Shown: positions 8,952 to 20,285, counted from the stretch's first letter. The stretch is 54,332 nt of DNA from Deltaproteobacteria bacterium (GCA_026994795.1 JALWQB010000158.1:1-54332); one strand, 5' to 3'. Numbers and translations: made by a program. The notes: a model not told the origin generated them from the letters alone.

Positions 8952-9801
8952 TCTCTATAGTAATCCTCAATATCCTGAGAATAGTAAGGATAATATTAAA
9001 AGGGGATATGAAAATAATCATTACAGGATTCACTTGGCAGGCAATGCCCTGATTACAACTTTATTTTTATCGCTTATACTTACATACATAGTCCTTTTGC
9101 CCGTTAATGCCTTATCAAATGACTTAGCGAACTATAATAGCTCATTAAATGCCCAGGATGTTACATTTGAAGAATATGATACGGATGAAGATACGGATGA
9201 GGTCTCAGACCCATTAGAAGGTTTTAACAGGGCAATGTTTACCTTTAATGATAGGCTGTATTTCTGGGTAATAAAGCCTGTAGCTAAATCTTATTCCAGT
9301 ATTGTTCCTCACGTTATTCGAAAAGGAATCAACAATTTTTTCCACAATCTGAATTATCCCATGAGGCTGCTGGGCTCAATTCTCCAGTTAAAGACCCAAA
9401 AAGCTGCAATGGAAACATTTAAGTTTTTTACTAATACAGTCTTTGGATTAGGCGGGCTTATTGATTATTCATTTGAGTTTGATGAGTTTAATATAGATGG
9501 AGAGGATACAGGGCAGGCCCTTGCCTATTATGGAATGGGCAATGGCGCTTATATTATATGGCCATTTCTTGGGCCTATGACATTTAGAGATACCATAGGA
9601 TTCTGTTTTGACTATGCGCTGCAGCCAGTAAGCTATGTTACGCCCCTATATATGTCTTTTGGGGTGCGCTCATTTGACGTAATCAATAAAACAAGCCTTG
9701 AGTTGGGAGACTATGAGGCATTGAAGGAGGGTTCGTTAGATCCATATATCGCCTTTAAAGATGCATACATACAATATAGAAACTCAAGGATAAAAAGATA
9801 A
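8914..9801 (+). CDS. mlaA: MlaA (VacJ) family protein
   Basis: Outer-membrane component that removes surface phospholipids. The family core starts at DPLEGFNRAMFTFND and continues through PHVIRKGINNFFHNL, NTVFGLGGLID and GPMTFRDTIGF to the end. The true start is probably the ATG at 8929 (residue 6): GGAGG at 8916-8920 lies eight bases before it, while the first ATG has no Shine-Dalgarno. Either start overlaps mlaC. MlaA is usually a lipoprotein, but here the hydrophobic N-terminal segment (about residues 48-67) is followed by no lipobox cysteine, and about 45 polar residues precede it. Membrane attachment may differ. Finding mlaA in the same operon as mlaEFDC is an arrangement known outside enterobacteria. 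Confidence 0.9.
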   Translation: MEGRKMISKIMYNLYSNPQYPENSKDNIKRGYENNHYRIHLAGNALITTLFLSLILTYIVLLPVNALSNDLANYNSSLNAQDVTFEEYDTDEDTDEVSDPLEGFNRAMFTFNDRLYFWVIKPVAKSYSSIVPHVIRKGINNFFHNLNYPMRLLGSILQLKTQKAAMETFKFFTNTVFGLGGLIDYSFEFDEFNIDGEDTGQALAYYGMGNGAYIIWPFLGPMTFRDTIGFCFDYALQPVSYVTPLYMSFGVRSFDVINKTSLELGDYEALKEGSLDPYIAFKDAYIQYRNSRIKR

Positions 9802-9819
9802 AGGAGGTTATGAAAGGAG

Positions 9820-10008
9820 ATGAAGGTCAAGGAAATCAGAAAGATAGCCAGAGAGTTAAAGGTAAAGAATTATTCAAGGATGAAAAAAGATGAGTTAATA
9901 AGGTCTATTCAAATCGCTGAAGGCAATACAGATTGTTATAAACGGCTTGCAGAGTGTGGGGAAGAAGAGTGCTTATGGAGAAAAGACTGCCAGGATAATA
10001 CAAAATAA
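9820..10008 (+). CDS. small SAP/Rho_N domain protein with C-terminal cysteine cluster
   Basis: A 62-residue protein. Residues 1-35 (VKEIRKIARELKVKNYSRMK, then KDELIRSIQ) match the SAP-like helix-extended-helix of the Rho N-terminal family, which binds nucleic acids. Residues 38-58 carry four cysteines (C39, C46, C51, C57 approximately) with a CLWRKDC ending, perhaps a metal site. Small proteins of this architecture are common near housekeeping genes in delta-proteobacterial-type genomes; the role is unknown. A second ATG at 9810 in another frame is better placed behind AAGGAGG but opens only a short frame. It may be the last gene of the mla operon (18-base gap). Confidence 0.75.
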   Translation: MKVKEIRKIARELKVKNYSRMKKDELIRSIQIAEGNTDCYKRLAECGEEECLWRKDCQDNTK

Positions 10009-10017
10009 AAGGATAAA

Positions 10018-10929
10018 TTAATAAATAATAGGGGCATAGGATAGGGTATTGGGGCTTAGTTCATATTCCCCCCCAATTAACAATGGAAGATTGTCTTTAC
10101 CATGACCAAACGGCAGATGAAAAACGCACGGAACATCCTTAAAGGAAGACATTTTATCTATTATCACATTATTAAAGGCGTCATTATCGTATCCTTTACA
10201 TAAGAAACTCCCAAAACCAATCCCTTTTACCTTTAAAAATATATTATTAAGTTTAAGCTGCGTAAGCATCCTGTCTATTTTATAAGGCGGGTCGTTAATA
10301 TCCTCCATTATCAATATTGCATCCTCCCACTGTGGCTCAAATGGCGTGCCTAAGGAGGCAGCGATACATGACAAATTACCGCCAACTATCCTGCCCTTAA
10401 CCGTATTACGACCTCTTGACATGCCCCAACCGCTTACAGGATGACAATTAAGGCATGGAAAGGCATTTTCCTGTATCGCCGTTGACATCGCCTCAAGGGA
10501 TACTTTATCAGTCTTATGAAGCGTATTAAGCATTGGCCCATGTATTGAGGTGATTTTATGCTTAAACAGGGCAAGATGTATAAAAGTTACATCACTAAAC
10601 CCAATAATCACTGGAGGCTTCACCGTTTCTCGTAATGATAACATCAATTCAACAAGGCATTCAGCCCACCTCATCGCCCCATAGCCGCCTCTAACTGCCC
10701 ATAAGATATCTATTTGTCTCTCTAATACCACCTCCTTTATATGGTTTATATAATCCACCATCCTGAAAGAATCAGAAAAGGCCAGATATGGCAATTTTTG
10801 AGGGGGTGATGGCTCAATTATGCAATCAGTCTCTATTCTCGCAGATGGAAGATATCTTTTCAATATAATCTCTGCCTCTTTTGATAATGGAGCGGGACCG
10901 GAGGGCCAAAATGGACAAATTTTTATCAT
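10018..10929 (-). CDS. ldcA: LD-carboxypeptidase (S66 family)
   Basis: Cytoplasmic enzyme that trims the terminal D-Ala from the tetrapeptide during murein recycling. The catalytic triad of the S66 family can be placed: nucleophile Ser112 in GFSDVTFIH, Glu209 in ILIMEDINDPPYKIDRM, and His276 in LPFGHGKDN. The preceding AVRGGYGAMRW block and the GGNLSCIAASLGTPFEP block are also family signatures. Length (303 aa) is normal. It is convergent with the mla operon and its stop lies ten bases from the end of the SAP gene. A GGGATGA sequence about ten bases upstream may serve as the ribosome binding site. Confidence 0.92.
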   Translation of the reverse strand: MIKICPFWPSGPAPLSKEAEIILKRYLPSARIETDCIIEPSPPQKLPYLAFSDSFRMVDYINHIKEVVLERQIDILWAVRGGYGAMRWAECLVELMLSLRETVKPPVIIGFSDVTFIHLALFKHKITSIHGPMLNTLHKTDKVSLEAMSTAIQENAFPCLNCHPVSGWGMSRGRNTVKGRIVGGNLSCIAASLGTPFEPQWEDAILIMEDINDPPYKIDRMLTQLKLNNIFLKVKGIGFGSFLCKGYDNDAFNNVIIDKMSSFKDVPCVFHLPFGHGKDNLPLLIGGEYELSPNTLSYAPIIY

Positions 10930-11047
10930 GGATTATCATCCCTTGACTGTTTTATTTTAATTATTAGCTTTTTATTAAATTCGGGTTATACTCTTTATGA
11001 CCTTAATAAGTCATAAGTATTATAAGAGGAGGTAATATAACAGGGCA

Positions 11048-12037
11048 ATGAATGGTGGAAAAGACTATTATCAAATATTAGGAGTGTCAAAAAATGCTAC
11101 TCAAGAAGAGATAAAAAAGGCGTTTAGAAAACTTGCCTTAAAATATCATCCTGACAGGCATAAAGGCGATAAAGAGGCTGAAGAACGCTTTAAGGAGATT
11201 AACGAGGCATATGCTGTGCTTGGAGACCCAGAAAAAAGGAAAAAATATGATCTTTTTGGATCACAAGAATTTCATAGGCACTTTTCGCAAGAGGACATAT
11301 TTAAAGGATTTGATTTTGGGAGCATATTCAGCGACCTTGGGATTGGCGGATTTGGAGGGCTTGGCGGACAAGGAGGCGCAAGGCAAGGCTTTAACATATT
11401 CTTTGGCTCATCCGATGCTCACAGTGGGGCAAATTTGGGATTTGATAATATTTTTAGTCATCTATTTGAGAATAAAGGGTTTACATATCAAAAGCAGGGA
11501 GGAGATTGGGGTCATACTGCCCAAAGGGGACAAGATGTTGTATTAGAACTGCCCCTCACCCTTTTAGATATAAGTAGAGGCGGCAAAAAGATAATTTCTA
11601 TAAGAACCGCTGACTCGCCTGAAAAGATAGCGGTCAATATACCGCCCAATATAGAGATTGGCAAAAAGATAAGGATCGCAGGCAAAGGAGCGCAGGGCCC
11701 CGGCGGTAGAGGCGATCTCTATCTGCTAATTAAACATGACCCCAATGATATATATAAAGTAAATGGTCTTGATTGGGAAATAGAAAAGGAGATACGATTT
11801 TCTGATGCATGTCTCGGGACAACCTTAGATATACCAATATATGATGGAACGACAATAAAATTAAAAGTCCCCCCGCTTACAAAGTGTAGCCAACGTCTCA
11901 GGATTAAGGGTAAAGGACTTAGGGGTAATCTCGGCTCAAGAGGAGATGGATATATAAAGATAAAAATAAGCATCCCAAATACCTTATCTGAAGACCAGAA
12001 AAAAATCATAAAAAAATTAAAGGCTGTTGGATTATGA
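11048..12037 (+). CDS. cbpA: DnaJ-type co-chaperone, CbpA class
   Basis: Hsp40 protein that stimulates DnaK. J domain at residues 4-70 with HPD at 34-36; a Gly/Phe-rich linker (about 75-150, with repeated [11 protein letters not shown]-like text); then two C-terminal substrate-binding domains containing [21 protein letters not shown] and the final [21 protein letters not shown] block. The four-CXXCXGXG zinc finger of true DnaJ is absent, which places it in the CbpA/DjlA-like class B group. The AGGAGG sequence is some 15 bases upstream, longer than ideal, and no better in-frame start is seen. Confidence 0.93.
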   Translation: MNGGKDYYQILGVSKNATQEEIKKAFRKLALKYHPDRHKGDKEAEERFKEINEAYAVLGDPEKRKKYDLFGSQEFHRHFSQEDIFKGFDFGSIFSDLGIGGFGGLGGQGGARQGFNIFFGSSDAHSGANLGFDNIFSHLFENKGFTYQKQGGDWGHTAQRGQDVVLELPLTLLDISRGGKKIISIRTADSPEKIAVNIPPNIEIGKKIRIAGKGAQGPGGRGDLYLLIKHDPNDIYKVNGLDWEIEKEIRFSDACLGTTLDIPIYDGTTIKLKVPPLTKCSQRLRIKGKGLRGNLGSRGDGYIKIKISIPNTLSEDQKKIIKKLKAVGL

Positions 12038-12458
12038 TAGGCGCTCAGACCTTCATCAAGGTCATATCCCAAAAGGTAGTGGTTAAATTGTAAGTAATGA
12101 CTGTTCCATGTTATACTCTGTAATGAACCAACCAGTTGAGCACAACTTGAAACACGACTCTTTTTATGCAATAATGCGATACTATACCCACTTTACCGCC
12201 CTATTGCATCTCAGGTCTTTCAGTAATAGACTGGAAGGGTGAGGTGTTTACAATAACAAAACACAAAACATTTCCGTAAAATTTTTGTAATATCATGTAG
12301 TTAAATTATATTCTAAGTTTGCATTTTAAGGGAACATCCGATACAAAAGAAAGAGGAAAGTTTTAAGAGACCCGACCATTGATGAGATTAGGACTGAAAT
12401 AGAACAAATAAAAAAATAAAAGCATAACAATCTGGTCAATAGCCACAGGCTATAAGGG
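12038..12458. other. intergenic stretch without a supported gene
   Basis: No gene is convincing in these 421 bases. A short open frame without a start codon near 12329-12417 (ending in PTIDEIRTEIEQIKK) lies before rapZ. It could be the tail of a lost gene, but no family is recognised. The usual rapZ neighbours rpoN, hpf and ptsN are not here. Confidence 0.4.
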
Positions 12459-13370
12459 ATGAACACAGGAACAGTAAAACAAAGAGACAGTAAAAAGAAG
12501 TTACAGGCAGTTGTAATAACAGGGCTTTCAGGCTCAGGAAAGAGCACTGCCCTAAACGCATTTGAAGATATAGGCTATCTTTGCATAGACAACCTGCCTG
12601 TCTCATTGCTGCCGCAGTTCTTTGAGCTTAAAGAGGCATCTACAGAAGGATTGTTAAAGGTTGCCCTTGTCATGGACGCAAGAGAGCCTGATTTTCTCAC
12701 AGGCTATAATGATGTCTTTAAGTCATTAAAGGCAAAGGGCTTTCATCTTGAGATACTGTTTCTGGATGCAAGGGACGAAGTCCTTGTGCAGCGCTTTAAT
12801 CAGACGAGAAGAAGACACCCCATAAAAAAGGATGCCCCTTTATTAGAGGCCATAAGGGAAGAAAGGATGCTTCTTACAGGGTTAAAAGAGGCATCTGACC
12901 GCATTATTGACACATCTGAGTTTAATGTGCACCAGCTTGACCGTGAGATAAAGGCAATTTACGGCCAAAGATACGACCTTGATAAGATGGTTATACACCT
13001 TGTATCCTTTGGCTTTAAATATGGCGTGCCAGCAGAGGCGAACCTTGTGTTTGATGTGCGATTCCTCCCCAATCCCTTTTTTGTCCCTGAGCTAAAGGGG
13101 CTTTCAGGGCTCAATGAAGAGGTAAGCCGTTTTGTCCTTAGCTCTGATGAGGCTACTAAATTCCTTACCCTGTTGCAGGAGTTCCTTTCCTTCCTCATCC
13201 CCTCTTATAAGGGCGAGGGTAAGTCCTATCTTGTAATCGCTATTGGGTGCACAGGGGGTCATCACCGCTCTGTAGCTGTTACAGAGCACATTAAGAGGCT
13301 ATTTACAAGAGAGGGGGAAGAGGTTATCGTAACCCACAGAGACATAAAAAGAGAAGAAGGGGCAAAATAA
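12459..13370 (+). CDS. rapZ: RNase adapter / P-loop nucleotide-binding protein RapZ
   Basis: In enterobacteria RapZ binds small RNAs and guides RNase E to them, controlling amino-sugar synthesis; in other bacteria its role is less clear. The P-loop GLSGSGKS is at residues 22-29, followed by the diagnostic ALNAFEDIGYLCIDNLP segment. Near the C-terminus lies GCTGGHHRSV, the conserved RNA-binding/UDP-GlcNAc-sensing region. Length (303 aa) is slightly above the E. coli protein. The next gene, a PTS EIIA of the mannose family, starts directly after the stop codon, an arrangement typical for rapZ in delta-proteobacterial-type genomes. Confidence 0.95.
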   Translation: MNTGTVKQRDSKKKLQAVVITGLSGSGKSTALNAFEDIGYLCIDNLPVSLLPQFFELKEASTEGLLKVALVMDAREPDFLTGYNDVFKSLKAKGFHLEILFLDARDEVLVQRFNQTRRRHPIKKDAPLLEAIREERMLLTGLKEASDRIIDTSEFNVHQLDREIKAIYGQRYDLDKMVIHLVSFGFKYGVPAEANLVFDVRFLPNPFFVPELKGLSGLNEEVSRFVLSSDEATKFLTLLQEFLSFLIPSYKGEGKSYLVIAIGCTGGHHRSVAVTEHIKRLFTREGEEVIVTHRDIKREEGAK

Positions 13371-13772
13371 ATGGTAGGAGTAGTTATTGCCGCCCACGGC
13401 AACCTCGCCCATGAGTTATTGGAGACAGCAACATTTATCGTAGGCAAGATGCAGGGCATTGTGCCCCTTACTATTGACCCATCACAGGGCGTTGACGAGC
13501 TAAAGGCGCTTATAAGGAACGCAATAAAAAAGGTAGATACAGGCGATGGCGTCCTTATCCTTACTGATATGTTTGGCGGCACCCCTTCAAATATAGCCCT
13601 TACCTTCCTTGAGCAGGAGAAGGTTGATATCGTTACAGGCATAAATCTTCCAATGCTCATTCGCCTTTCACAGTGCAGAAAAGGCAGCTCCCTTGAAAAG
13701 GTTACTGAAGAAGTGGTCTTATACGGGAAAAAGAGCATAAATCAGGCGTCTCAGATATTAAAGAGAAAATAA
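13371..13772 (+). CDS. PTS EIIA component, mannose/sorbose family
   Basis: A 133-residue phosphocarrier domain with the active-site His9 in AAHGNLAHELL and the LTDMFGGTPSN motif at about residues 62-72, both typical of EIIA-Man. The ATG abuts the rapZ stop, so the two are co-translated. No sugar permease is present in this window, so it is more likely a regulatory PTS protein, as inferred for similar rapZ-EIIA pairs. A short insert of polar residues ends the protein (KKSINQASQILKRK). Confidence 0.92.
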   Translation: MVGVVIAAHGNLAHELLETATFIVGKMQGIVPLTIDPSQGVDELKALIRNAIKKVDTGDGVLILTDMFGGTPSNIALTFLEQEKVDIVTGINLPMLIRLSQCRKGSSLEKVTEEVVLYGKKSINQASQILKRK

Positions 13773-13816
13773 TTTGACCAAAGAAGATAGCTTATTCTTA
13801 TTGTAATTTTAAAAAA

Positions 13817-15365
<1,549 letters not shown>

Positions 15366-15383
15366 TAAGGTGCATGTTAAGTC

Positions 15384-18300
15384 GTGTTAAATGATGTAGA
15401 TGATAATGATGTAGATGATGTCATGACCCTATATGGACGGTGTATTGATATGTCCTTAACTCAGAAAAAAGATATAAATGATGAAAAGGCACAAGGGAAG
15501 CCATTCAAGTCAAAGGCGCTTGAAGTAAACCTTGCCGTAACCCGCGTTCAGGAGATAGAGTTTAATGCACGATATGCCCTTTTGACAGAGGCTGTGGAAG
15601 GCTATAAGGGCGTAAGAGATGCGGCAGAGCAGCTTCTTTATGAGCTTCATCACCCGTTTAAGAACTGGAATGTTATTATCGGGGAATACAGGGCATTTAC
15701 ATTAAAGAATTTAAGGGTCTATTTGAGGTGCGCTCAGGCAAAAGAGGTTATTGAGATAGAGCTTGAGCTGTTTTTGAGCCTTATAGTGGATGCGCCAAAG
15801 GAGGCGCATAAGAAAGAGGCGTGCGATGGGCTTCTGGCATTCCTTGAAAAAGTTGCAGAGGAGGCAGCTCCAGGCCTTCTTATTGAGCTTATGCCATGCC
15901 TTGAGCGCACTTTTAATGACCTCATGCTCGCTGGCCCTGACATTGCCCGTTTTCTTGCAGAAAGCCTGCATCCACTCCCAAAGACCATCGGCGTCATATT
16001 AGGGCGCACTGGTAGCTCTACTGAAGAGGCCACCCTCATACCCCACAGCTTTATAAATGCCTCTATAACGATAATAGGCTGGGTAAGAAAATATACCTAT
16101 AATATGTGGCTTTCATGCGATGACCCAATAGAGTGGCTTGAGGCTACATGCAAAAAATACGATATAGCGCTCACTGAGGAGGCATTAAAGGAGATAAGGG
16201 AGGTCCTTTTACCAGTATCTCATAAGACGCTTAGAAAGACCCTTGAGAAGATATTATATCTTACTGATAATAAACCTGATAAGGCCAGTAAGGATAGTGA
16301 AATAGAAAGGCTGAAGGCCCTAATAGGGCTTTCTGGAAATATTGAGATTGTCCGTCATTACAGGAATGCGTCAAAGTCCCTCAGTAAATTTAACGGCCTT
16401 AATTTACTCTTTCTGTTTCACATAATGGAGCTTCCAGGGCTTTATATTATACATGAAGAGACAATAAGGGGCATAAACAGGATACTCATAGGCTACATAA
16501 AAAATGCTGACACAGCGCAGTTAAAGGATATGCTCCCAAGAGACTTTGCCCTTCTTGAGCAGCAGGCAGGCAAGTTCCCGCAGACCGCTCTTCAGTGCAT
16601 AGAGGCGCTTGGCACAGAGATATTGAGGCTTGATGACCCCCAGATAACAGAGTTATTTCTGGGGCTTGTCATAGATTTTGGCTTTGAGACGCCCAATATA
16701 AAGGGTGTTGACAGTGAGTGGCATGTATTGCGAAACCCTGCGCACCTTCAGAACATAAGAGTCTGGCTAAAGCTTATTGGCATGAGGCCATATCAGTGCT
16801 CAAGCCTCCTTTCTGCCCTTCTCATTAACATAAAACTTGGGGGCATTTGCATAAAAGACACTGACCTATTTCAAAAGGATGTCTCACGCCTCTTAAATCA
16901 GGATATAAGGCCAGTATATAACCTTGTAAAACAGCTTTCAAAGCAGTTTCCAGTATATTTTAATGAGATTGGCGCAGAGGGGCTTTTAAGGGATGTATCA
17001 ACTGAGTTAGACGAGATTACCCATCGCAAGGACAGGCTCATACACTTTTTGAGAAAGCAGAGCCATGTTGAGAGCAACAACCTCATTGTTGACTTTATAA
17101 GGGCGATATTGTGCTACTGGTATAGTAGAGACAAGGATGTCTTAAGGTCATACATACCTGATGAGCTTATGGAAGAGCTTCCCTCAAGCGGGCCATTTAT
17201 TGACCCTGTTCACAGGCTCGTCCGTTTTATAAGTGAGGAGTTCAACCTTGAGCCGTTTTCAAGGCGAGTTTCACACCTTGTAAATGTGGATGAAAATGTC
17301 CTTTTAAGAACGCTTGAGAAGGTGCCAGATTGCCCCCCTGATGATAAAAAGAGGTTTTTCCTCCTTATAAAGATGTATCGCCTTGAGACCCTCAAATACA
17401 GGCTGGGCACCCAAGAGATTATTCATCACCTTGAAGGGGCAAGGCGATTTGGGTTTAGCGGCCTTGAGGAGATAATTGAGGCGATAAGCTCAAGGTCAGA
17501 TGATACTGAAGGGTGCCTTGAGGTCATATTAAAGCACCTTGAATCATTAAAGGAGATTATCCTCTCTGATGAGAGGTTTGAAGAGCGTGAAGACATCTAT
17601 TTAAAGCGCCATATAGCAGTTGACATACCCTCAATGTATGGGTGGTATCATGAGAAGAAGTTTGACGCATTGAGCCTTACTTTCAGGCTTGAGAACCTTG
17701 CAAACACCTATTTTGAGCGTCTTATTAACGAGTTTGACCTTCGCTTTATCACATATAGAAGGCTCAAGCTGGTGTTGAGGATATTAAAGCTTTTGTGGCG
17801 GGGCGTTAAGGTTGACGGCATACAGTCAAAGAAGTTTGAGACATACCTTACCCTGTTTGAGCAGGCGCTTCACCTGCGTCAATTCTCATTTGCTCAGTTT
17901 AGAGACATAGTTCAGGGGCTTTTAGAGGGAGTTAAGGATGTAATCTACATCTACTATATAAATCAGCATCAAGAGAACCTGCCTCGCATAATAAAGGGGC
18001 TTTATCCTGACAGGCTCATTGAAAAATACAGGCGATACATAAAGGATTCATCATCAGATAAGGCGCAGATTATCCATAAGATATCAGAGTCTTTTCTAAG
18101 GGACCTTATAGCAGGGACATTTGGCCTTCAGTATCTTGACATATTTATCTCAAGGGTGCACCACATATTTGAAGAAGAGCGCGAGGTCTTATCAGAAAAG
18201 AACCTTGATCTCCTTCTCACCTATGACCCTGAGAGCACTATATGCCCTATCCATACCCCTTATAAGCCCATAAAAGACCTTATTCACCTTGGAAATAAGG

Positions 18301-19742
18301 GATTTAACCTTATTCAGCTCCATGAAGAGGGGCTTCCAGTGCCTGCTGGCATAATCATTACAACAGAGATATTCAGGTGTAAGGACATCTTGGATGAGTT
18401 TCCAAGGGTATTTAGCGAGCTTAAGGAGAGGCTAAAGGATGCGCTTCATCCCATAGAGGATAGGCTTGGAAGGCGTTTTGGGCACCCAAAGGCGCCACTC
18501 TTTCTCTCTGTAAGGAGCGGGGCAGCCATTTCAATGCCAGGCATGATGTCAACTATAATAAATGTCGGGAGCAATATAGCCACTATTGAGGGGCTTTCTG
18601 ACATTACAGGCAAGATGTGGTTTGCATGGGACAATTACAGGCGATTTATACAGTCATGGGCAATGGGGTGCGGGCTTTCAAGGGATGTATTCACAAAACT
18701 TATGATAGAGCATAAGAGGCGTGCAGGGGTTGAGAAAAAGAGGCAGTTTACAGGGGAGCAGATGAGAGAGCTTGCCCTTCTCTACCGTGAGGCAACAGAG
18801 GCGGCTGATATAGAGGTTATTGATGACCCGTGGGATCAGCTTATGCACACTATAAGGCTTGTGCTCAATTCATGGGGCTCTAAGAAGGCAAGGGCATACA
18901 GGGAGATTATGGACATATCTGATAGGTGGGGCACGGCAGTTATTGTGCAGGTAATGACATTCGGGAACATGAGCGAGGAATCAGGGACAGGGGTGGTGTT
19001 TACCACCAATCCAAACTACAAGATGGACCGAATATCTCTTTGGGGAGACTATACCCCAGGAAATCAGGGAGAAGACATTGTAAGCGGCCTTGTAAGCACC
19101 TACCCTATCTCTTTGGAGCAAAAGGAGTTTTTAAATGTGGATGAGCCGTGCCTTGAAGAGGCGTTTCCACAGATATACAAGGCGCTTTTAGGCCATGTAA
19201 GGCGCCTTATAGAGGAGAGGGGCTGGAGCCATCAAGAAATTGAGTTTACCTTTGAATCCCCTGAGGCTTCAGACCTCTATATCCTCCAGACTCGTGATAT
19301 GACGCCAAAGAAAAAACGCTCCTATCCCGTATTCGTAAAGGGGCCTGAGCTTAAAAAGGCATTTCTTGGAAGGGGCATAGGCGTAAGCGGTGGAGCCCTT
19401 TCTGGCCGTATTGCATTTGACCTCTCTGACATAGAGCGCCTTAAAAAAGAAGACCCTGATATGCCTGTCATACTTGTCCGCTCAGACACTGTACCTGATG
19501 ACATAAAAGAGATTTCTCTTGCTGACGGGCTACTCACTGCAAAAGGCGGCCAGACCTCCCATGCCTCAATAGTTGCCCTCCGCCTTGATAAGACCTGCGT
19601 TGTTGGGTTTAAGGGCTTGAGGCTATATGAGCTAAAGAGGCGGGCAAGGATAAATAATTACGAACTTACAAATGGAGATATGATAAGCATTGACGGAAGA
19701 AATGGCGCTGTCTATAAAGGGGCGCATAAGAGGAGGGTATAA
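15384..19742 (+). CDS. giant PEP/pyruvate-binding (PPDK-like) protein
   Basis: A 1452-codon protein. The C-terminal third resembles pyruvate phosphate dikinase: an ATP-grasp domain from about residue 965 (NKGFNLIQLHEEGLPVPAG, SVRSGAAISMPGMMST, TGVVFTTNP, GNQGEDIVSG) and a swivelling phosphohistidine domain with GGQTSHAS, where the phosphorylated residue is His1393. The PEP-binding TIM barrel of PPDK and PEP synthase is absent. The first ~940 residues are rich in charged helical sequence with no recognised domain. Large proteins of this make-up are seen in delta-proteobacterial-type genomes, but the reaction is not established; phosphoryl transfer from ATP to an unknown acceptor is inference. 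The frame opens with GTG at 15384; ATGs at 15423 and 15450 are alternative starts. It directly follows gap. Confidence 0.85.
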   Translation: MLNDVDDNDVDDVMTLYGRCIDMSLTQKKDINDEKAQGKPFKSKALEVNLAVTRVQEIEFNARYALLTEAVEGYKGVRDAAEQLLYELHHPFKNWNVIIGEYRAFTLKNLRVYLRCAQAKEVIEIELELFLSLIVDAPKEAHKKEACDGLLAFLEKVAEEAAPGLLIELMPCLERTFNDLMLAGPDIARFLAESLHPLPKTIGVILGRTGSSTEEATLIPHSFINASITIIGWVRKYTYNMWLSCDDPIEWLEATCKKYDIALTEEALKEIREVLLPVSHKTLRKTLEKILYLTDNKPDKASKDSEIERLKALIGLSGNIEIVRHYRNASKSLSKFNGLNLLFLFHIMELPGLYIIHEETIRGINRILIGYIKNADTAQLKDMLPRDFALLEQQAGKFPQTALQCIEALGTEILRLDDPQITELFLGLVIDFGFETPNIKGVDSEWHVLRNPAHLQNIRVWLKLIGMRPYQCSSLLSALLINIKLGGICIKDTDLFQKDVSRLLNQDIRPVYNLVKQLSKQFPVYFNEIGAEGLLRDVSTELDEITHRKDRLIHFLRKQSHVESNNLIVDFIRAILCYWYSRDKDVLRSYIPDELMEELPSSGPFIDPVHRLVRFISEEFNLEPFSRRVSHLVNVDENVLLRTLEKVPDCPPDDKKRFFLLIKMYRLETLKYRLGTQEIIHHLEGARRFGFSGLEEIIEAISSRSDDTEGCLEVILKHLESLKEIILSDERFEEREDIYLKRHIAVDIPSMYGWYHEKKFDALSLTFRLENLANTYFERLINEFDLRFITYRRLKLVLRILKLLWRGVKVDGIQSKKFETYLTLFEQALHLRQFSFAQFRDIVQGLLEGVKDVIYIYYINQHQENLPRIIKGLYPDRLIEKYRRYIKDSSSDKAQIIHKISESFLRDLIAGTFGLQYLDIFISRVHHIFEEEREVLSEKNLDLLLTYDPESTICPIHTPYKPIKDLIHLGNKGFNLIQLHEEGLPVPAGIIITTEIFRCKDILDEFPRVFSELKERLKDALHPIEDRLGRRFGHPKAPLFLSVRSGAAISMPGMMSTIINVGSNIATIEGLSDITGKMWFAWDNYRRFIQSWAMGCGLSRDVFTKLMIEHKRRAGVEKKRQFTGEQMRELALLYREATEAADIEVIDDPWDQLMHTIRLVLNSWGSKKARAYREIMDISDRWGTAVIVQVMTFGNMSEESGTGVVFTTNPNYKMDRISLWGDYTPGNQGEDIVSGLVSTYPISLEQKEFLNVDEPCLEEAFPQIYKALLGHVRRLIEERGWSHQEIEFTFESPEASDLYILQTRDMTPKKKRSYPVFVKGPELKKAFLGRGIGVSGGALSGRIAFDLSDIERLKKEDPDMPVILVRSDTVPDDIKEISLADGLLTAKGGQTSHASIVALRLDKTCVVGFKGLRLYELKRRARINNYELTNGDMISIDGRNGAVYKGAHKRRV

Positions 19743-20047
19743 GGGCAGGAATGTATGGACCTGCCATTTTGCTATACAAAGAGTCAGAAATTTTTAGAGT
19801 CAGAAAAATTGATTTCAGAATTAACAGAAAGTATGGAGAAAGATGAGATTTGAGGAAGAGTATGGTGTTTGCCAAAAAAGAGGGAGGTCTTATGGACAGT
19901 CGGCAAGATTGTATAGAAGGCATAGAAGGCATATATTAGCCCGCTTTGCAAGGCAGGTCATCCTTGACCGTCCCTAAACGGCATGGTTTTGGAGGGGTTG
20001 TTTTGAGGGTTACACTGGGAAGATGAGGCTCATTGTTCCTCAATACA

Positions 20048-20236
20048 AAAATGAAATGGAAGCATAGGAGTGATTTGGAAGATCGAAAACCGGGTCAAAA
20101 GGAGCCGAGGACGAGTTTTAAGCTATGGCAAGAAGAGGTAATAGTAGAGGTTCGTAGGTTCTTTTATTGCCGATTGATGATTTATTGGAAGTTACAAGGC
20201 GATACATCAAGCCTGATTGCAGCAGGTCGAGTTTAA
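20048..20236 (+). pseudogene. IS481-type transposase remnant
   Basis: A fragment of a transposase, frameshifted once. In one frame: KWKHRSDLEDRKPGQKEPR; after a one-base shift near 20156 it continues as LLPIDDLLEVTRRY followed by IKPDCSRSSL. This succession (K-W-K/R-R, G-P-K-E-P-R, LLPLDD, SRSSLHR) is the linker after the helix-turn-helix in IS481-like transposases. The N-terminal HTH and the DDE catalytic domain are missing. The match ends where the palindromic R4 sequence begins. The rest of the 994-base gap 19743-20736 holds further mobile-DNA remnants and no intact gene. Confidence 0.6.
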
Positions 20237-20250
20237 TCCATTTAATATTT

Positions 20251-20285
20251 GTCAAAGCCACCGCCTCTGGCGGTGGTAATTTGAC
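20251..20285 (+). repeat. R4 palindromic repeat, copy 1
   Basis: A near-perfect palindrome: GTCAAA pairs with TTTGAC, and CCACCGCC pairs with GGCGGTGG around a three-base loop. A related sequence is at 31088-31123. It abuts the transposase remnant. It may be a REP-like or MITE-type element. Confidence 0.55.

Noticed and set aside
12329-12417. Short frame before rapZ ending PTIDEIRTEIEQIKK
   Set aside because: No start codon and a stop directly upstream; too short to assign.
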